From positions 7,075,917-7,139,916 of the forward strand of contig NZ_CP036269.1 of NCBI RefSeq assembly GCF_007744675.1: a DNA stretch of 64,000 nt. The letters are read 5' to 3'. Each line of letters opens with the position of its first letter. Positions within the stretch are counted from its first letter, which is position 1. The notes under the pieces were generated by a model, which was not told the DNA's origin, did no database searches, and saw only the letters and a list, made by a program, of their open reading frames with translations. Positions 56,023-64,000 of this stretch are shown in pieces. The DNA comes from Gimesia alba (GTDB lineage: Bacteria > Planctomycetota > Planctomycetia > Planctomycetales > Planctomycetaceae). The position numbers and the translations under genes are program-made.

Positions 56023-56664
56023 CTAACCATCTACCTCTTTTCTATTTCGCTCATCCAATATCACTTTCCTGAATGTCAGAGATACGCGACGCGCCCTCTT
56101 CCGTCCTCTATCGGTTAGACGTGGCCTAATCCCGTGTTTCCAGGCGTAACGAGAACAACCTGTAAAAACCAGACAACTTCCTAATTCAAGATCAACTTTT
56201 TTCGTGATCCCTGTTGAGATCTCGCTCAGTTCCATTTCATAAACTGAACCAAGACTTATGGTAGCAATTTCATCTTGAAAACAAGGTTCACAATCTACAT
56301 GAGGAGCAATTCCTTGCCCTGGTCTATATTCATTGATAATTAATTGATCTGGTTTCTTAGATACTAAGCCAGTTAAAACGAGTTTCTCTGCAATCTTCGC
56401 TGCAAATGGTGGCAATGGTCCTACATACATAGATGGATCTACACGACGAGCCTTATAGTCATATCTGTAGCCATAATGTTGAACTCGACGTTTAAGGTCC
56501 CCTAGCCATGTATGACAATCGAGCGTCTCAAGACAAATTATCTGTTCTGATGGCGCGAGAAAACTTTCGTAATAAATCAAACCCGGGACATTTAGATAGT
56601 TGCGATGAATTTGATTTGATAATTTGTCATAATCTGAAAATAGTAGTAGTTGCTTATTCTTCAT
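56023..56664 (-). CDS. AlkB-like 2OG-Fe(II) dioxygenase
   Basis: 213 residues from ATG 56664; a TTG one codon earlier is less likely. The iron ligands are visible as HVD (His122, Asp124) and His177 in RYAWKHGI, with Arg192/193 and RRVSLTFR as the 2-oxoglutarate contact and the NEYRPGQGIAPH lead-in. The phrase RRVQHYGYRYDYKARRV is reminiscent of ALKBH8-like proteins, which act on tRNA wobble bases; DNA/RNA alkyl repair is the other common role. It begins three bases after the stop of the methyltransferase fragment, and is the only intact gene of the three-gene cassette. A+T-rich codons. Confidence 0.8.
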   Translation of the reverse strand: MKNKQLLLFSDYDKLSNQIHRNYLNVPGLIYYESFLAPSEQIICLETLDCHTWLGDLKRRVQHYGYRYDYKARRVDPSMYVGPLPPFAAKIAEKLVLTGLVSKKPDQLIINEYRPGQGIAPHVDCEPCFQDEIATISLGSVYEMELSEISTGITKKVDLELGSCLVFTGCSRYAWKHGIRPRLTDRGRKRARRVSLTFRKVILDERNRKEVDG

Positions 56665-56667
56665 CAA

Positions 56668-57269
56668 TTAAGTCATCTCAAATAGTTCTCTGTAGAATGT
56701 CTCATCCTTCTTAGTAGCTAGTAGTTTTCTACGAGTGTAGTAACTAATAGTGACCTTCTGCAAATCTGATATAAATTCTTCATTTGATTGCTCAAATCCA
56801 AGTAATTTGAGAAACTCAAAATAACGCTTACTATGAGTCAAGTATTGAGAATTAGTGTAACTTATAAACACACGTGGTTGATTTTTACCTTTTACAATTT
56901 TGAGGATTTTCTCTGCATACGTTTTTAATAAGTCGTTATTGAGAAATTTACTACCAAAGAAAAAGGAGAAATTGAATATTATCGCCGCTTTTTTAGGAAA
57001 GTTCTCAGGTAGTTTTTCTATACTTTTTGTTAAATAAATTTTAAGTATGTTTTGATGGCTAGTTTTCTCGTTAAGTGCATTAAGTAAAGTTTTGCCTTTT
57101 TTTCGCATACTGTTTGATAAATCTATGCCAACGTATCTAAATGGTGTTTCCTTAAATAATTCAGCAAAAGCGAGTCCCGATGTACCAGGCCCACATCCAA
57201 TATCTACAAAGTACACATTGGAATCAGTAAACGCCTTTGACAAATATTTCTTCCACATTCGTAAATTAG
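56668..57269 (-). pseudogene. SAM methyltransferase gene, 3' part after IS3 insertion
   Basis: The remaining frame gives 196 residues from a chance ATG 57258. It has the SAM-binding motif I VDIGCGPGTSGLAFAELF and motif II YVGIDLSNSM, with later FNFSFFFGSK and FISYTNSQYLTHSKRYFEF. Deleting the IS3 element and one TTAG copy joins it in frame to 58557-58849, making a 296-residue class I methyltransferase (297 codons) starting MSKRKSFLDITQKWS. The stop TAA lies three bases before the AlkB ATG, so they were one transcript. The substrate is unknown. The N-terminal domain is not of a type I can name. Confidence 0.7.
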
Positions 57270-57347
57270 TGATCTAGCCCCCTTAACCGCGTCCACCTGA
57301 AATGTGGTAACATTTCGATTTTGGGCCTTGTTTAGGGAGAGTGAGAA

Positions 57348-57626
57348 ATGCCGAGAAAACGATTTACTGTTGAGCAGATTATTCAGAACCTTCGTGAAGC
57401 GGAAGTCGAACTGGCTCATGGTAAGACGATTGGCCTGGTCTGCAAACAACTGGGAATCACCGATCAGACTTACTACCGCTGGCGTAAGGAATACGGTGGA
57501 ATCCGTACCGACCAGGCCAAACGACTCAAAGACCTGGAAAAGGAAAATGCACGCTTAAAGCGGCTGCTGGCAGATGCGGAACTGGATAAGGCAATCTTGA
57601 AAGAAGCCGCTTCGGGAAACTTTTGA
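57348..57626 (+). CDS. IS3-family transposase OrfA
   Basis: 92 residues: a helix-turn-helix (TVEQIIQNLREAEVELAHGK, then VCKQLGITDQTYYRWRKEYGG) followed by a leucine-zipper-like helix (LKDLEKENARLKRLLADAEL). The stop overlaps OrfB by four bases, in the -1 frame, as IS3 elements need for the fused OrfAB transposase. Confidence 0.9.
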   Translation: MPRKRFTVEQIIQNLREAEVELAHGKTIGLVCKQLGITDQTYYRWRKEYGGIRTDQAKRLKDLEKENARLKRLLADAELDKAILKEAASGNF

Positions 57627-58522
57627 GCCCGGTCAAGAGACGTCAGGCTGTTAGTTATGTTCGTAATACCCTGGGGCCTGATATCGTTTCAGAACGCCGG
57701 GCCTGCCGCGTGTTGGGGCAACCTCGTTCTACTCAGAGAAGGGAGCCTTATATACCTGATGACGAACCTCGACTGGTAAAACGAATGATTGAACTGGCAA
57801 CACAGTATGGCCGTTATGGTTATCGGACAGTCTGGGGGATACTTTGTCTGGAAGGGTGGAAAGTGAATCACAAACGAATTGAACGACTCTGGAGACGTGA
57901 AGGACTGAAAGTGCCTAAGAAACAGCCAAAACGGAGGCGACTGTGGTTGAATGATGGTTCCTGTGTTCGACTGCGTCCTCGTTACAAAGACCATGTGTGG
58001 AGCTATGACTTCGTGCAGGACCGGACTTCTGATGGCCGGAGTTTTCGGATGCTGGTGATCATGGATGAATACAGTCGAGAATGTCTGTCGATTGATGTCG
58101 CTCGCAGACTCAACAGTGAAGACGTTTTGGAGCGACTTAGCGACCTGTTCATTCTGCGTGGAACCCCGGCTTACATTCGCAGTGACAACGGAGCCGAGTT
58201 CACGGCAAAGAAAGTGCGGGAGTGGCTAAAACGTGTCGATGTGAAGACTCTGTTTATTAAGCCGGGAAGTCCGTGGGAGAATGGATATGTGGAATCATTC
58301 AATGGAACCTTGCGGGACCAACTGCTGAATGGAGAAATGTTTGATACTTTGCTGGAGGCGAAGGTGTTGATCGAACGATGGAGAAAAGAATACAATACGA
58401 TCAGGCCGCATAGTTCGCTGGGCTATCAGCCACCGGCCCCGGAAACAATTGCCCCGTATTTGCCAGCTTCCGCTACGCTCCAACTGGCAAATACGGACAC
58501 TGATAACAACTTAAAATTGTAA
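57623..58522 (+). CDS. IS3-family transposase OrfB (DDE integrase core)
   Basis: 299 residues. The DDE triad lies in WSYDFVQDRTSDG, in IRSDNGAEFTAKKVREWL and in YVESFNGTLRDQLLNGE. The IS3 phrases KQPKRRRLWLND and WRKEYNTIRPHSSLGYQPPAP are intact. It would be expressed as the second half of the OrfAB fusion. It looks intact and may still move. Confidence 0.9.
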   Translation: MSPVKRRQAVSYVRNTLGPDIVSERRACRVLGQPRSTQRREPYIPDDEPRLVKRMIELATQYGRYGYRTVWGILCLEGWKVNHKRIERLWRREGLKVPKKQPKRRRLWLNDGSCVRLRPRYKDHVWSYDFVQDRTSDGRSFRMLVIMDEYSRECLSIDVARRLNSEDVLERLSDLFILRGTPAYIRSDNGAEFTAKKVREWLKRVDVKTLFIKPGSPWENGYVESFNGTLRDQLLNGEMFDTLLEAKVLIERWRKEYNTIRPHSSLGYQPPAPETIAPYLPASATLQLANTDTDNNLKL

Positions 58523-58556
58523 CATTACAACTGGTACCGTCCGTAGGGGCAGATCA

Positions 58557-58849
58557 TTAGCGTATGTCGACCAAAAATGGCCCCTCATATGCAGGAAGCA
58601 GTAAAGTAGTACTTTATCATCTGCGGATATTATTTGATCACCTTCGCTGTAACCTTCAGTAAAATCGGCGCGACCAAACTCAGTAATTTCACTTCGGACT
58701 TTGTTAAATTGAAAACCTAATGGTCTCATATTGTTGTCTTCAAAAACACTCCTATCACAAATAGGCAGATGAACAATATCATTGAAAACTGAATCCATTG
58801 ATACTGACCATTTTTGTGTAATGTCCAAGAATGATTTTCGTTTTGACAT
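58557..58849 (-). pseudogene. 5' fragment of the SAM methyltransferase gene
   Basis: From ATG 58849 (MSKRKSFLDITQKWS) reading leftward into the IS3 element at WSTYAN. After joining, the sequence continues WSTYANLRMWKKYLSKAF. The fragment includes EDNNMRPLGFQFNKVRSEI and ADDKVLLYCFLHMRGHFW. An upstream frame to 58912 exists but has no better start. Confidence 0.65.
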
Positions 58850-59161
58850 AAGTCTTTTAACCATATAATTAACTGAGAATAACGGCTTGAAAAACGTCAA
58901 ATGTAAAACCAAGCCTCCCCCCTACAGGTACAAACATACGCACAAACCCATATGTATACCACTGCTAATTCGCCATTCAAACAATAATTGATTGAATTCA
59001 TCAGATGGAGCGCTGAGATCCCACCATCGTAGAGGCGATAGGAAACGATTGACTTTCCCGCAGAGGTCAATTCTTTCACACCGTTGAGCAAGCCCAAAAA
59101 AACCACCCAGCGAAACTAGGATAGAATTTTGAGGTAGCTAATTTTTTTGGAAGTACACCTC
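58850..59161. other. Intergenic region between the interrupted cassette and the propeller gene
   Basis: About 310 bases; nothing recognisable. The right edge of the accessory island is probably here. Confidence 0.4.
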
Positions 59162-61189
59162 TCAGGGCTTCGGTTTTCGTTCCAGCAACACCCCCTGATA
59201 TCCCGCGGGGATCAGGAGTTGGCTGTTCCAGAAGCGGCAGGCACCGGGGTGGCCTTTGAGATCATATTCGTCGACGGGTTTGGGGTGTTGGAGGTCGGTG
59301 ATGTCGAAGAGTTCTACACGTTGATCGGGGCGGCGGGAGAGGGCCAGTTGTTTGCCGTTGGTGCTGGGGCGGCCGCGGAGACGATGGCCGGGGACTGTGA
59401 TGGCGGGCAGCTGGCTGACTTCGCGCTGGTCGCCGGGGTTTAACAGTTGCAGCTTGCCGTGTTTGACGAGCAGCAGTTGGTCGCCCAGCAGACAGGCACC
59501 GTCAGTAAAGCTGTAACGCCGCTCGTCGGGTGTGTTGCCCTGGTAAACGGGCTTCTCGCCGGAGACGTCGTACCAGGCTGGTCCGCTGCGGTGCCAGTAG
59601 GCGACCAGGTAACGGCCCCCCAACAGTTCGGGGACCAGCTGATCGCCGTAGAACAGGCCGACCTGCGAATCCTTCAAGACCACACGGGGGTGGGCCGGAT
59701 CCTGGAGGTCGGCAATCTCGACGGCGGAGCTGCCCCAGTGGTATAAGGCGAACCGCCCGGGGGCGGGACAGGCGACCTGTTTCACATTGCGGTTCTTCAA
59801 CCTGAGGCGACCGATTTCGGTCAGTTTCAATTCGGGGCCGATGTCGTAGATGGCGAGCCCGGCGTCGTTCTCGGCGGCGTAGAGTCGCGAACCGGAGACG
59901 GCCAGGTGCATGACCTCGCCTTTACCTTTGGTCACGCTGACCGACTCCAGCGTTTTGCCGAGCTGCACCGCATGAATTCCGGCACTGCCGCAGGCGGCCC
60001 AGGCGATGTCGCCCACGACGGTCGCAGAACGGACCTGACCGCCGGGCTGGTAGGTGAGGAAACGGGGATCGCCGGCCTGGTCTGAAGCGGCTTTCAGTTC
60101 GGGTGCCCGGTCCTGTTCGGGGACGACCGGAGTGGCGAGACCGGGCGCGGGGACGACGTAGAGTCCGGTGAAGATGCCGGCGGCGTAGATCACTCCCTTG
60201 CCGAGGGCGATGCCGCCGACGGGGTCGGGCGTGTCGTCACTCTTTAACCGGGGCGGCAGGACAGCGTGGGCGACGATCCGTGGTTGTTTCATGTCGTGAA
60301 TGTTGACGACGAAGAGTCCGTTCCAGGTATCAGCGACAACACAGTGATCGCCGGCGACGCGGGCGGTCCACATGTCGTTCGTGATGTGATAGGAGGCCGG
60401 GAACTTGACGCGGGAGACGAAGGTCGGCTTTTCGGGATCGGCGACATTGAAGATTTCGAGTCCGTGCCCTTTGCCGTCATCGCGGCTCGCCCGCGAATGG
60501 TGTCCGGTGGCGGCGAAGCAATAGTTTCCGCGGAGGCAGCCGCCGTCGCCAAAACCGTCGAGAGGGGCTTCGCTGATGATCTTAGGCTGACGCGGGTTGC
60601 GGACGTCAGCGATGACGAGTTTCCGGGGCGCCCAGTCGCCGATATAGAGGATGCCGTCGCGGGACCAGCAGGACTGGGCTTCGCCCGTTTTCAGCATGCT
60701 GACATGTTGCGGGGCGCGGGGGTTGGAGACGTCAATGATTTCAACGCCGTACTGCCGCGTGGCGACGAAGGCCAGAGAGCCGGAGACACAGATGCCGGTG
60801 GCCATTTCAACGGTGTCGTAGTGGCTCAGCAGTTGTGGATTGCTGGCATCGGAAACATCGACGAGCCAGAGTCCATCCTGGCGGGCGGTGATATAGGCGA
60901 TGTTGTCTTTGATCACGAGCTGGCGGGTATTGCCCAGGCCGGAGAGTTCGCCGAGCGGGACCGGTTTTTCGGGCTGGGAGATGTCGAGCACATGGAACTT
61001 GCCGCGCCCGGTGGCATAGAGGCGGTTGCCTGCCACAGCGACGGCCTGGCAGGCGCCGATCCCGTTGACCTTTTGGGGAGTCAGCGCGGGGCCGTAGGTT
61101 TCTGTTTGGGGTGCAGCGCGAAGGGAGTTGGGGGCGGTGATGACCAGGAGGCAGATGAGGAGTGCGAATTTCAGGAGGGGTGTGTTCAT
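59162..61189 (-). CDS. Exported LVIVP-repeat beta-propeller protein
   Basis: 675 residues from ATG 61189; the frame continues further upstream through residues that do not look like protein. A signal peptide (LLKFALLICLLVITAPNSLRAA) precedes many LVIVP-type repeats, each a unit such as AYITARQDGLWLVDVSDASNPQ and LAFVATRQYGVEIIDVSNPRAP, or LYIGDWAPRKLVIADVRNPRQPK. They fold as blades of one or two propellers. The repeats are well kept to about residue 400, then weaker. Such proteins are outer-surface or periplasmic, of unknown binding role; no catalytic site is evident. G+C-rich codons, unlike the island beside it. Confidence 0.8.
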   Translation of the reverse strand: MNTPLLKFALLICLLVITAPNSLRAAPQTETYGPALTPQKVNGIGACQAVAVAGNRLYATGRGKFHVLDISQPEKPVPLGELSGLGNTRQLVIKDNIAYITARQDGLWLVDVSDASNPQLLSHYDTVEMATGICVSGSLAFVATRQYGVEIIDVSNPRAPQHVSMLKTGEAQSCWSRDGILYIGDWAPRKLVIADVRNPRQPKIISEAPLDGFGDGGCLRGNYCFAATGHHSRASRDDGKGHGLEIFNVADPEKPTFVSRVKFPASYHITNDMWTARVAGDHCVVADTWNGLFVVNIHDMKQPRIVAHAVLPPRLKSDDTPDPVGGIALGKGVIYAAGIFTGLYVVPAPGLATPVVPEQDRAPELKAASDQAGDPRFLTYQPGGQVRSATVVGDIAWAACGSAGIHAVQLGKTLESVSVTKGKGEVMHLAVSGSRLYAAENDAGLAIYDIGPELKLTEIGRLRLKNRNVKQVACPAPGRFALYHWGSSAVEIADLQDPAHPRVVLKDSQVGLFYGDQLVPELLGGRYLVAYWHRSGPAWYDVSGEKPVYQGNTPDERRYSFTDGACLLGDQLLLVKHGKLQLLNPGDQREVSQLPAITVPGHRLRGRPSTNGKQLALSRRPDQRVELFDITDLQHPKPVDEYDLKGHPGACRFWNSQLLIPAGYQGVLLERKPKP

Positions 61190-61400
61190 GTGAGCGAGCT
61201 TTGCGTTTTTTGTGACGGAGGATGGTTTATGAATTTGATTATGTGGGGGTGGGGGGCTGATGTCAATTTGTTTGGGGCGTGGGTCAGCTGAGCACTGTCG
61301 GGCAAGCCGACAGATGGCACCCGGGACTTTGTCTGGAGGGTTGGGGTTTTCGAAGGAGCGTTCGAAGGAGTACTCTGACGGTTTCCTGTTCGCTGCGCTC

Positions 61401-61421
61401 ACCCCGAATTGCATTCGGGGC
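61401..61421. repeat. Palindromic module CCCCGAAT...ATTCGGGG
   Basis: Close relative of the palindrome at 19135-19155, again preceded by the word TTCGCTGCGCTC. Confidence 0.5.
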
Positions 61422-61439
61422 TACCCGGTTGGTGGGCGT

Positions 61440-62336
61440 TTACTGTCTGTTGTTCTCTAATTCGGCGATCACTTCGCCTGTCTTTGCCACGACAAATCTG
61501 GTGACACCGGCTTCGTTCTCAATGGTGATCGTTTCTGATTCGTCCAATTCGGAGAGACGGCTGATCAGCTGCCAGATGCGTTCTGTTACCTGCGCGGGTG
61601 GTTTGGGGGTGCCTGATTCCAGCTTCTGCAGGCGGATGAGATAGATCGAGAGTAATACGCTGGCGGGTGCGCTCCCCATCGATTCCACTGCGGTGGGGCA
61701 GACATCTTCTATGAGGCTTTTCATCCTAATGATGTAATCGTTATAAATGTAATCGTCCTTGTTGAAGGGTTTCTGATTGACAATCTCCCTGATTCTCAGA
61801 CAGGTTTCGCTGGCATCACTGCCTGAGACCACTTCCTTCATTCGTGGATGCGTGCTGCTGCACAGATCGAAGTGTAAATAGAGAATGTTCAAGTACTCGC
61901 GTTCCGTCAACGTCGGGTGTTGCTCCTGTTTCGCGATGATCGCTTCGCATTCCGCCTTCAACTCCCTGGGCCAGAGACGAACCATGTCTTTCTCACAAAA
62001 CATGGAACGGGAACCGATAAACGGAGAGCATCTCAGATAACGGGGCATCAGCTCTCCCCTGACATTGACCCATTCCAAAGTTTTTAATTCATCCACGTAC
62101 GCACGGTACCTGTCCGGCGAATGTTTGAATTCGCGACTCAGAAACAGAATGGACCGAATGAGATATGTTGCCTTGGACTCGAGCGGTCTCCACAACACGC
62201 AACCGGGGACGAAGTAACCCAGAAACGTGTAAGAGACAGCCGTGTAGATGAGCAGGACGAACAGCAAAAAAGTGATTACAGCTTTATGCTTAAGCAGCTT
62301 CCAGGAAAAACGCTGAAACAGTTTCATTTCAGACAT
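61440..62336 (-). CDS. Single-pass membrane protein of unknown function
   Basis: 298 residues from the ATG at 62336 (MSEMKLFQ, with GGAA nine bases upstream); the frame reaches back to 62423 with no better site. One membrane helix lies at about 18-40 (AVITFLLFVLLIYTAVSYTFLGYF). The outer part is helical with several cysteines and the phrases YRAYVDELKTLEWVNVRGELM and HPTLTEREYLNILYLHF. The last 30 residues form strands (TITIENEAGVTRFVVAKTGEV). No family recognised. A palindromic repeat lies about 20 bases past its stop. Confidence 0.55.
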   Translation of the reverse strand: MSEMKLFQRFSWKLLKHKAVITFLLFVLLIYTAVSYTFLGYFVPGCVLWRPLESKATYLIRSILFLSREFKHSPDRYRAYVDELKTLEWVNVRGELMPRYLRCSPFIGSRSMFCEKDMVRLWPRELKAECEAIIAKQEQHPTLTEREYLNILYLHFDLCSSTHPRMKEVVSGSDASETCLRIREIVNQKPFNKDDYIYNDYIIRMKSLIEDVCPTAVESMGSAPASVLLSIYLIRLQKLESGTPKPPAQVTERIWQLISRLSELDESETITIENEAGVTRFVVAKTGEVIAELENNRQ

Positions 62337-63211
62337 CTGTAAAGTTCCGTGTACTTGATCTTCGTTCGTAAGTGGCTTTCGACCTGATTCCATTCTAATC
62401 GATGCCGGAGGAAGAAACATCATCGATTTCCGTTGCCGGACAGATGAAGGTGTCCGGAACCAAATTGGAGCTGTTTCTGATATCCTGCCTGATCGCTTCG
62501 GAAATGCGTCTCTGTTTTTTCTATTGCTGATGGTGCTGACTCATGCACCTCGGTTCGCGATGTGTAGCTCCCCTGCTTCGTGACACTCGGGTATGATTCT
62601 TTGCCGGTTCCTTAGAGGAAGGTTTTCCTCGTTTCCGGGAGAGGTTGCTTTTTTAAGCCGGGCCTGTTCTGGATCTCTTTGGGGATGGCGTTGTTTTTTG
62701 CAGGATGAGTTTTTGTCATGGATGCAGTTTCTGTTTTTGTCTGGTGGGTTTGCTGGCTGACTGTGGTGGCGTTGTATCTTGGGGAAGGCCGCGACGGGGG
62801 AAAGTTGGAATTGGAAAAGGGGCCACTTATGAAGTCCTCTGATCACAGTGTGATCTCTCATGAGATGTCGCTCATGTCTTCTGAAGACGATCGATGCGAT
62901 GGGGTGCATTGGGAAGTAGTCGGACTGAATTTGGAGAAATGTGGCTCTACACAGGGACTTTTATGGTGCGAATTTCTTCAGGGTGCGGTTTCTTCAGTAG
63001 TGAAAAATCTGTTTGCTCGCGCACGCGACGCTATCTCCGCATGTTCGGGATCGGCGCGGCACTGTCAAGCAGCGTTCAAACACTACAAAACAGGGGCTTT
63101 TTGGGGAACCCTTAAAAATCGAGCCGGCTGTTTACAGGACCGAGATGCGACAAACAATGACGCTTCTATGCGATTCGTTCAGCCGGGAATTCGCATGAGC
63201 CACCCCGGTAC
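62337..63211. other. Long intergenic region upstream of the membrane protein gene
   Basis: About 875 bases between a gene start and the pyrE stop. A rightward frame from ATG 62718 is open to the window edge but runs antisense over pyrE and has an unlikely composition, so it is not called. No repeat recognised. Confidence 0.4.
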
Positions 63212-63739
63212 CTATGCAACGCCTGTGATGTCTTGCATCGTCAGCACTGACCGCAGTTCCAGATTTTCATTCTGGAGCGCTTCGGCTCCCCCCGTCTGGC
63301 GGTCTATCACACAGACGGCACACACCGGCTCGATGTCGGAGGAGCGGAGTTTGGTCAACGCGTCCAGAATCGCACCGCCTGAGGAAACGACGTCTTCTAT
63401 CAGCACGACCTTTCTGCCGGCCAGGTCGATGCCTTCTGCATATTTGCAGGTGCCGTATGTTTTGGCTTCTTTGCGAATGAAGGCGGCGGGCAAACCGGTT
63501 ACCTGGCTCAAGACGCTGACGACGGGAATCCCGCCCATCTCCAGTCCGGCGAGTACTTCCGTTTCGGGAGGAAGCAGGTCAGCCATTTGTTCGGCAATCT
63601 GCTTCAACAAAACCGGGTCGGATTCAAACAGATATTTATCGAAGTATGTGTCTGAGGTGGCGCCGGAACGGAGTGTGAATGTTCCCGAGAGTTGCGCAGA
63701 GTCTTTGATTTGTTTTGCGAGCTGTGATCGAGTTGCCAT
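63212..63739 (-). CDS. pyrE: Orotate phosphoribosyltransferase
   Basis: 175 residues from ATG 63739, with AGGAAGAGG about eight bases upstream; longer frames do not fit the family. The signature includes TFTLRSGATSDTYFDKY, GLEMGGIPVVSVL, YGTCKYAEGIDLAG, and the PRPP loop VVLIEDVVSSGGAILDAL. It links orotate to PRPP to make OMP in UMP synthesis. It is short compared with the 210-residue E. coli enzyme but contains all motifs. The right-edge partial gene lies 41 bases upstream on the same strand. Confidence 0.95.
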   Translation of the reverse strand: MATRSQLAKQIKDSAQLSGTFTLRSGATSDTYFDKYLFESDPVLLKQIAEQMADLLPPETEVLAGLEMGGIPVVSVLSQVTGLPAAFIRKEAKTYGTCKYAEGIDLAGRKVVLIEDVVSSGGAILDALTKLRSSDIEPVCAVCVIDRQTGGAEALQNENLELRSVLTMQDITGVA

Positions 63740-63780
63740 GCGCGGCCTCTTCCTGAAATCAACGGTGACATTGAGAAACG

Positions 63781-64000
63781 CTACGCGGACCGCGATTCGT
63801 CGACGGGGATCAGTTTGGGAATCGGGATCTGTAGACCAACAACGCCGCCATGTTTTTTCTGGAGCGTGGAGAACCGGCATTTCAGAAACGAGTACAACGC
63901 CGGCGGCGGATTCAGTTTTAAATATTGCTTCACCAGGACGGCCATGTGGGCGTCGTATTCTTTCTGACTGTGTGAATGCACGTGGTAGTGGCCTTCCAGG
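63781..64000 (-). CDS. Unidentified protein, N-terminus outside window
   Basis: The last 72 codons of a leftward gene whose start lies beyond the edge. Visible sequence: HYHVHSHSQKEYDAH, AVLVKQYLKLNPPPALYSFL and GLQIPIPKLIPVDESRSA. Basic and histidine-rich near the cut; no family recognised. It stops 41 bases before pyrE and could share a transcript with it. Confidence 0.5.
   Translation of the reverse strand, partial: LEGHYHVHSHSQKEYDAHMAVLVKQYLKLNPPPALYSFLKCRFSTLQKKHGGVVGLQIPIPKLIPVDESRSA

Larger units (their letters stand above)
57270..58556 (+). mobile_element. IS3-family insertion sequence
   Basis: 1287 bases. The ends are TGATCTAGCCCC on the left and TGATCTGCCCCT as reverse complement of the right, and a TTAG stands on each side (57266-57269 and 58557-58560). 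It carries two overlapping frames of OrfA/OrfB type. It splits the methyltransferase gene. Confidence 0.9.

Noticed and set aside
58540-58560. CCGTAGGGGCAGATCA as another copy of the CGTAGGGGCGAG repeat
   Set aside because: It is the terminal inverted repeat of the IS3 element; the shared CGTAGGGGC is too short to count.
58511-58912. Leftward 133-codon frame as an independent gene
   Set aside because: Its end lies inside the IS3 element; the native part is the 5' fragment of the interrupted methyltransferase.
60266-61291. 341-codon + strand frame inside the LVIVP gene
   Set aside because: Antisense to a gene with clear repeats and signal peptide; Gly/Asp/Val composition typical of reverse reading of G+C-rich DNA.
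62718-64000. Open frame on the + strand from ATG 62718 to the edge of the window
   Set aside because: It runs antisense through the whole of pyrE, whose motifs are certain. The composition (many Ser, Arg, Cys) is that of a shadow frame.

Overview
The window looks like chromosomal DNA of a planctomycete, probably of the Gimesia/Planctomyces type. This is inference from gene content: an LptD-like outer-membrane protein, hydroxysqualene dehydroxylase (HpnE), DUF502, an M56/BlaR protein with a long secretin-like tail, FHA and LVIVP-repeat proteins, long Glu- or Lys-rich proteins, and many scattered single-gene housekeeping loci. No rRNA, tRNA or CRISPR array was seen. Both edges cut genes: an lptD-like gene on the left and an unidentified gene on the right.

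Layout. 1-4.1 kb: lptD-like gene and a GT39-type membrane glycosyltransferase (-). 4.6-8 kb: RND/MMPL exporter (+) meeting a citrate synthase-like gene (-) whose active-site residues are changed. 8.2-11.3 kb: probable operon comF - DUF502 - hemC (-). 11.4-13.9 kb: hpnE and a K+ channel with RCK domains (+). 14-23 kb: two sigma-54 activators, an ABM monooxygenase, ilvD, ispD and a VOC protein. 23.7-29.4 kb: a tandem pair of exported PD40 propellers, then a BlaR-like/BlaI pair with two TACA-NN-TGTA operators. 29.7-38.3 kb: DUF2617, a Tyr-rich exported protein, a CPBP protease, an HD-GYP-like protein, cysE, an FHA protein, an ExbD/TolR-like protein and bioD. 38.4-48.4 kb: zinc-ribbon acidic protein, DegP-type protease, rnc, transglutaminase lipoprotein, Lys-rich protein, BON protein and a small lipoprotein. 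48.5-50 kb: a GNAT gene between two copies of a composite intergenic repeat. 50-52 kb: an unknown protein and an SGNH hydrolase.

52.4-58.9 kb is an accessory island with visibly more A+T-rich genes. A RES-domain (NAD+-consuming toxin-like) gene and a HEPN-like gene run rightward. Facing them is a three-gene leftward operon: SAM methyltransferase - AlkB-like 2OG-Fe(II) dioxygenase - PD-(D/E)XK nuclease-like protein. The first gene is split by an IS3-family element (TTAG target duplication) and the third by an IS5/IS427-type element (TA duplication). Removing each element with one target copy restores one continuous reading frame in each case. This disabled methyltransferase/dioxygenase/nuclease cassette is the best candidate for an undescribed modification or defence system. 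Right of it, 59-64 kb holds an LVIVP propeller, a single-pass membrane protein, pyrE and a truncated gene.

Recurrent intergenic repeats (a roughly 140-bp module plus shorter palindromic modules) occur at 14.0, 19.0, 48.5-48.7, 49.4-49.9 and 61.4 kb.
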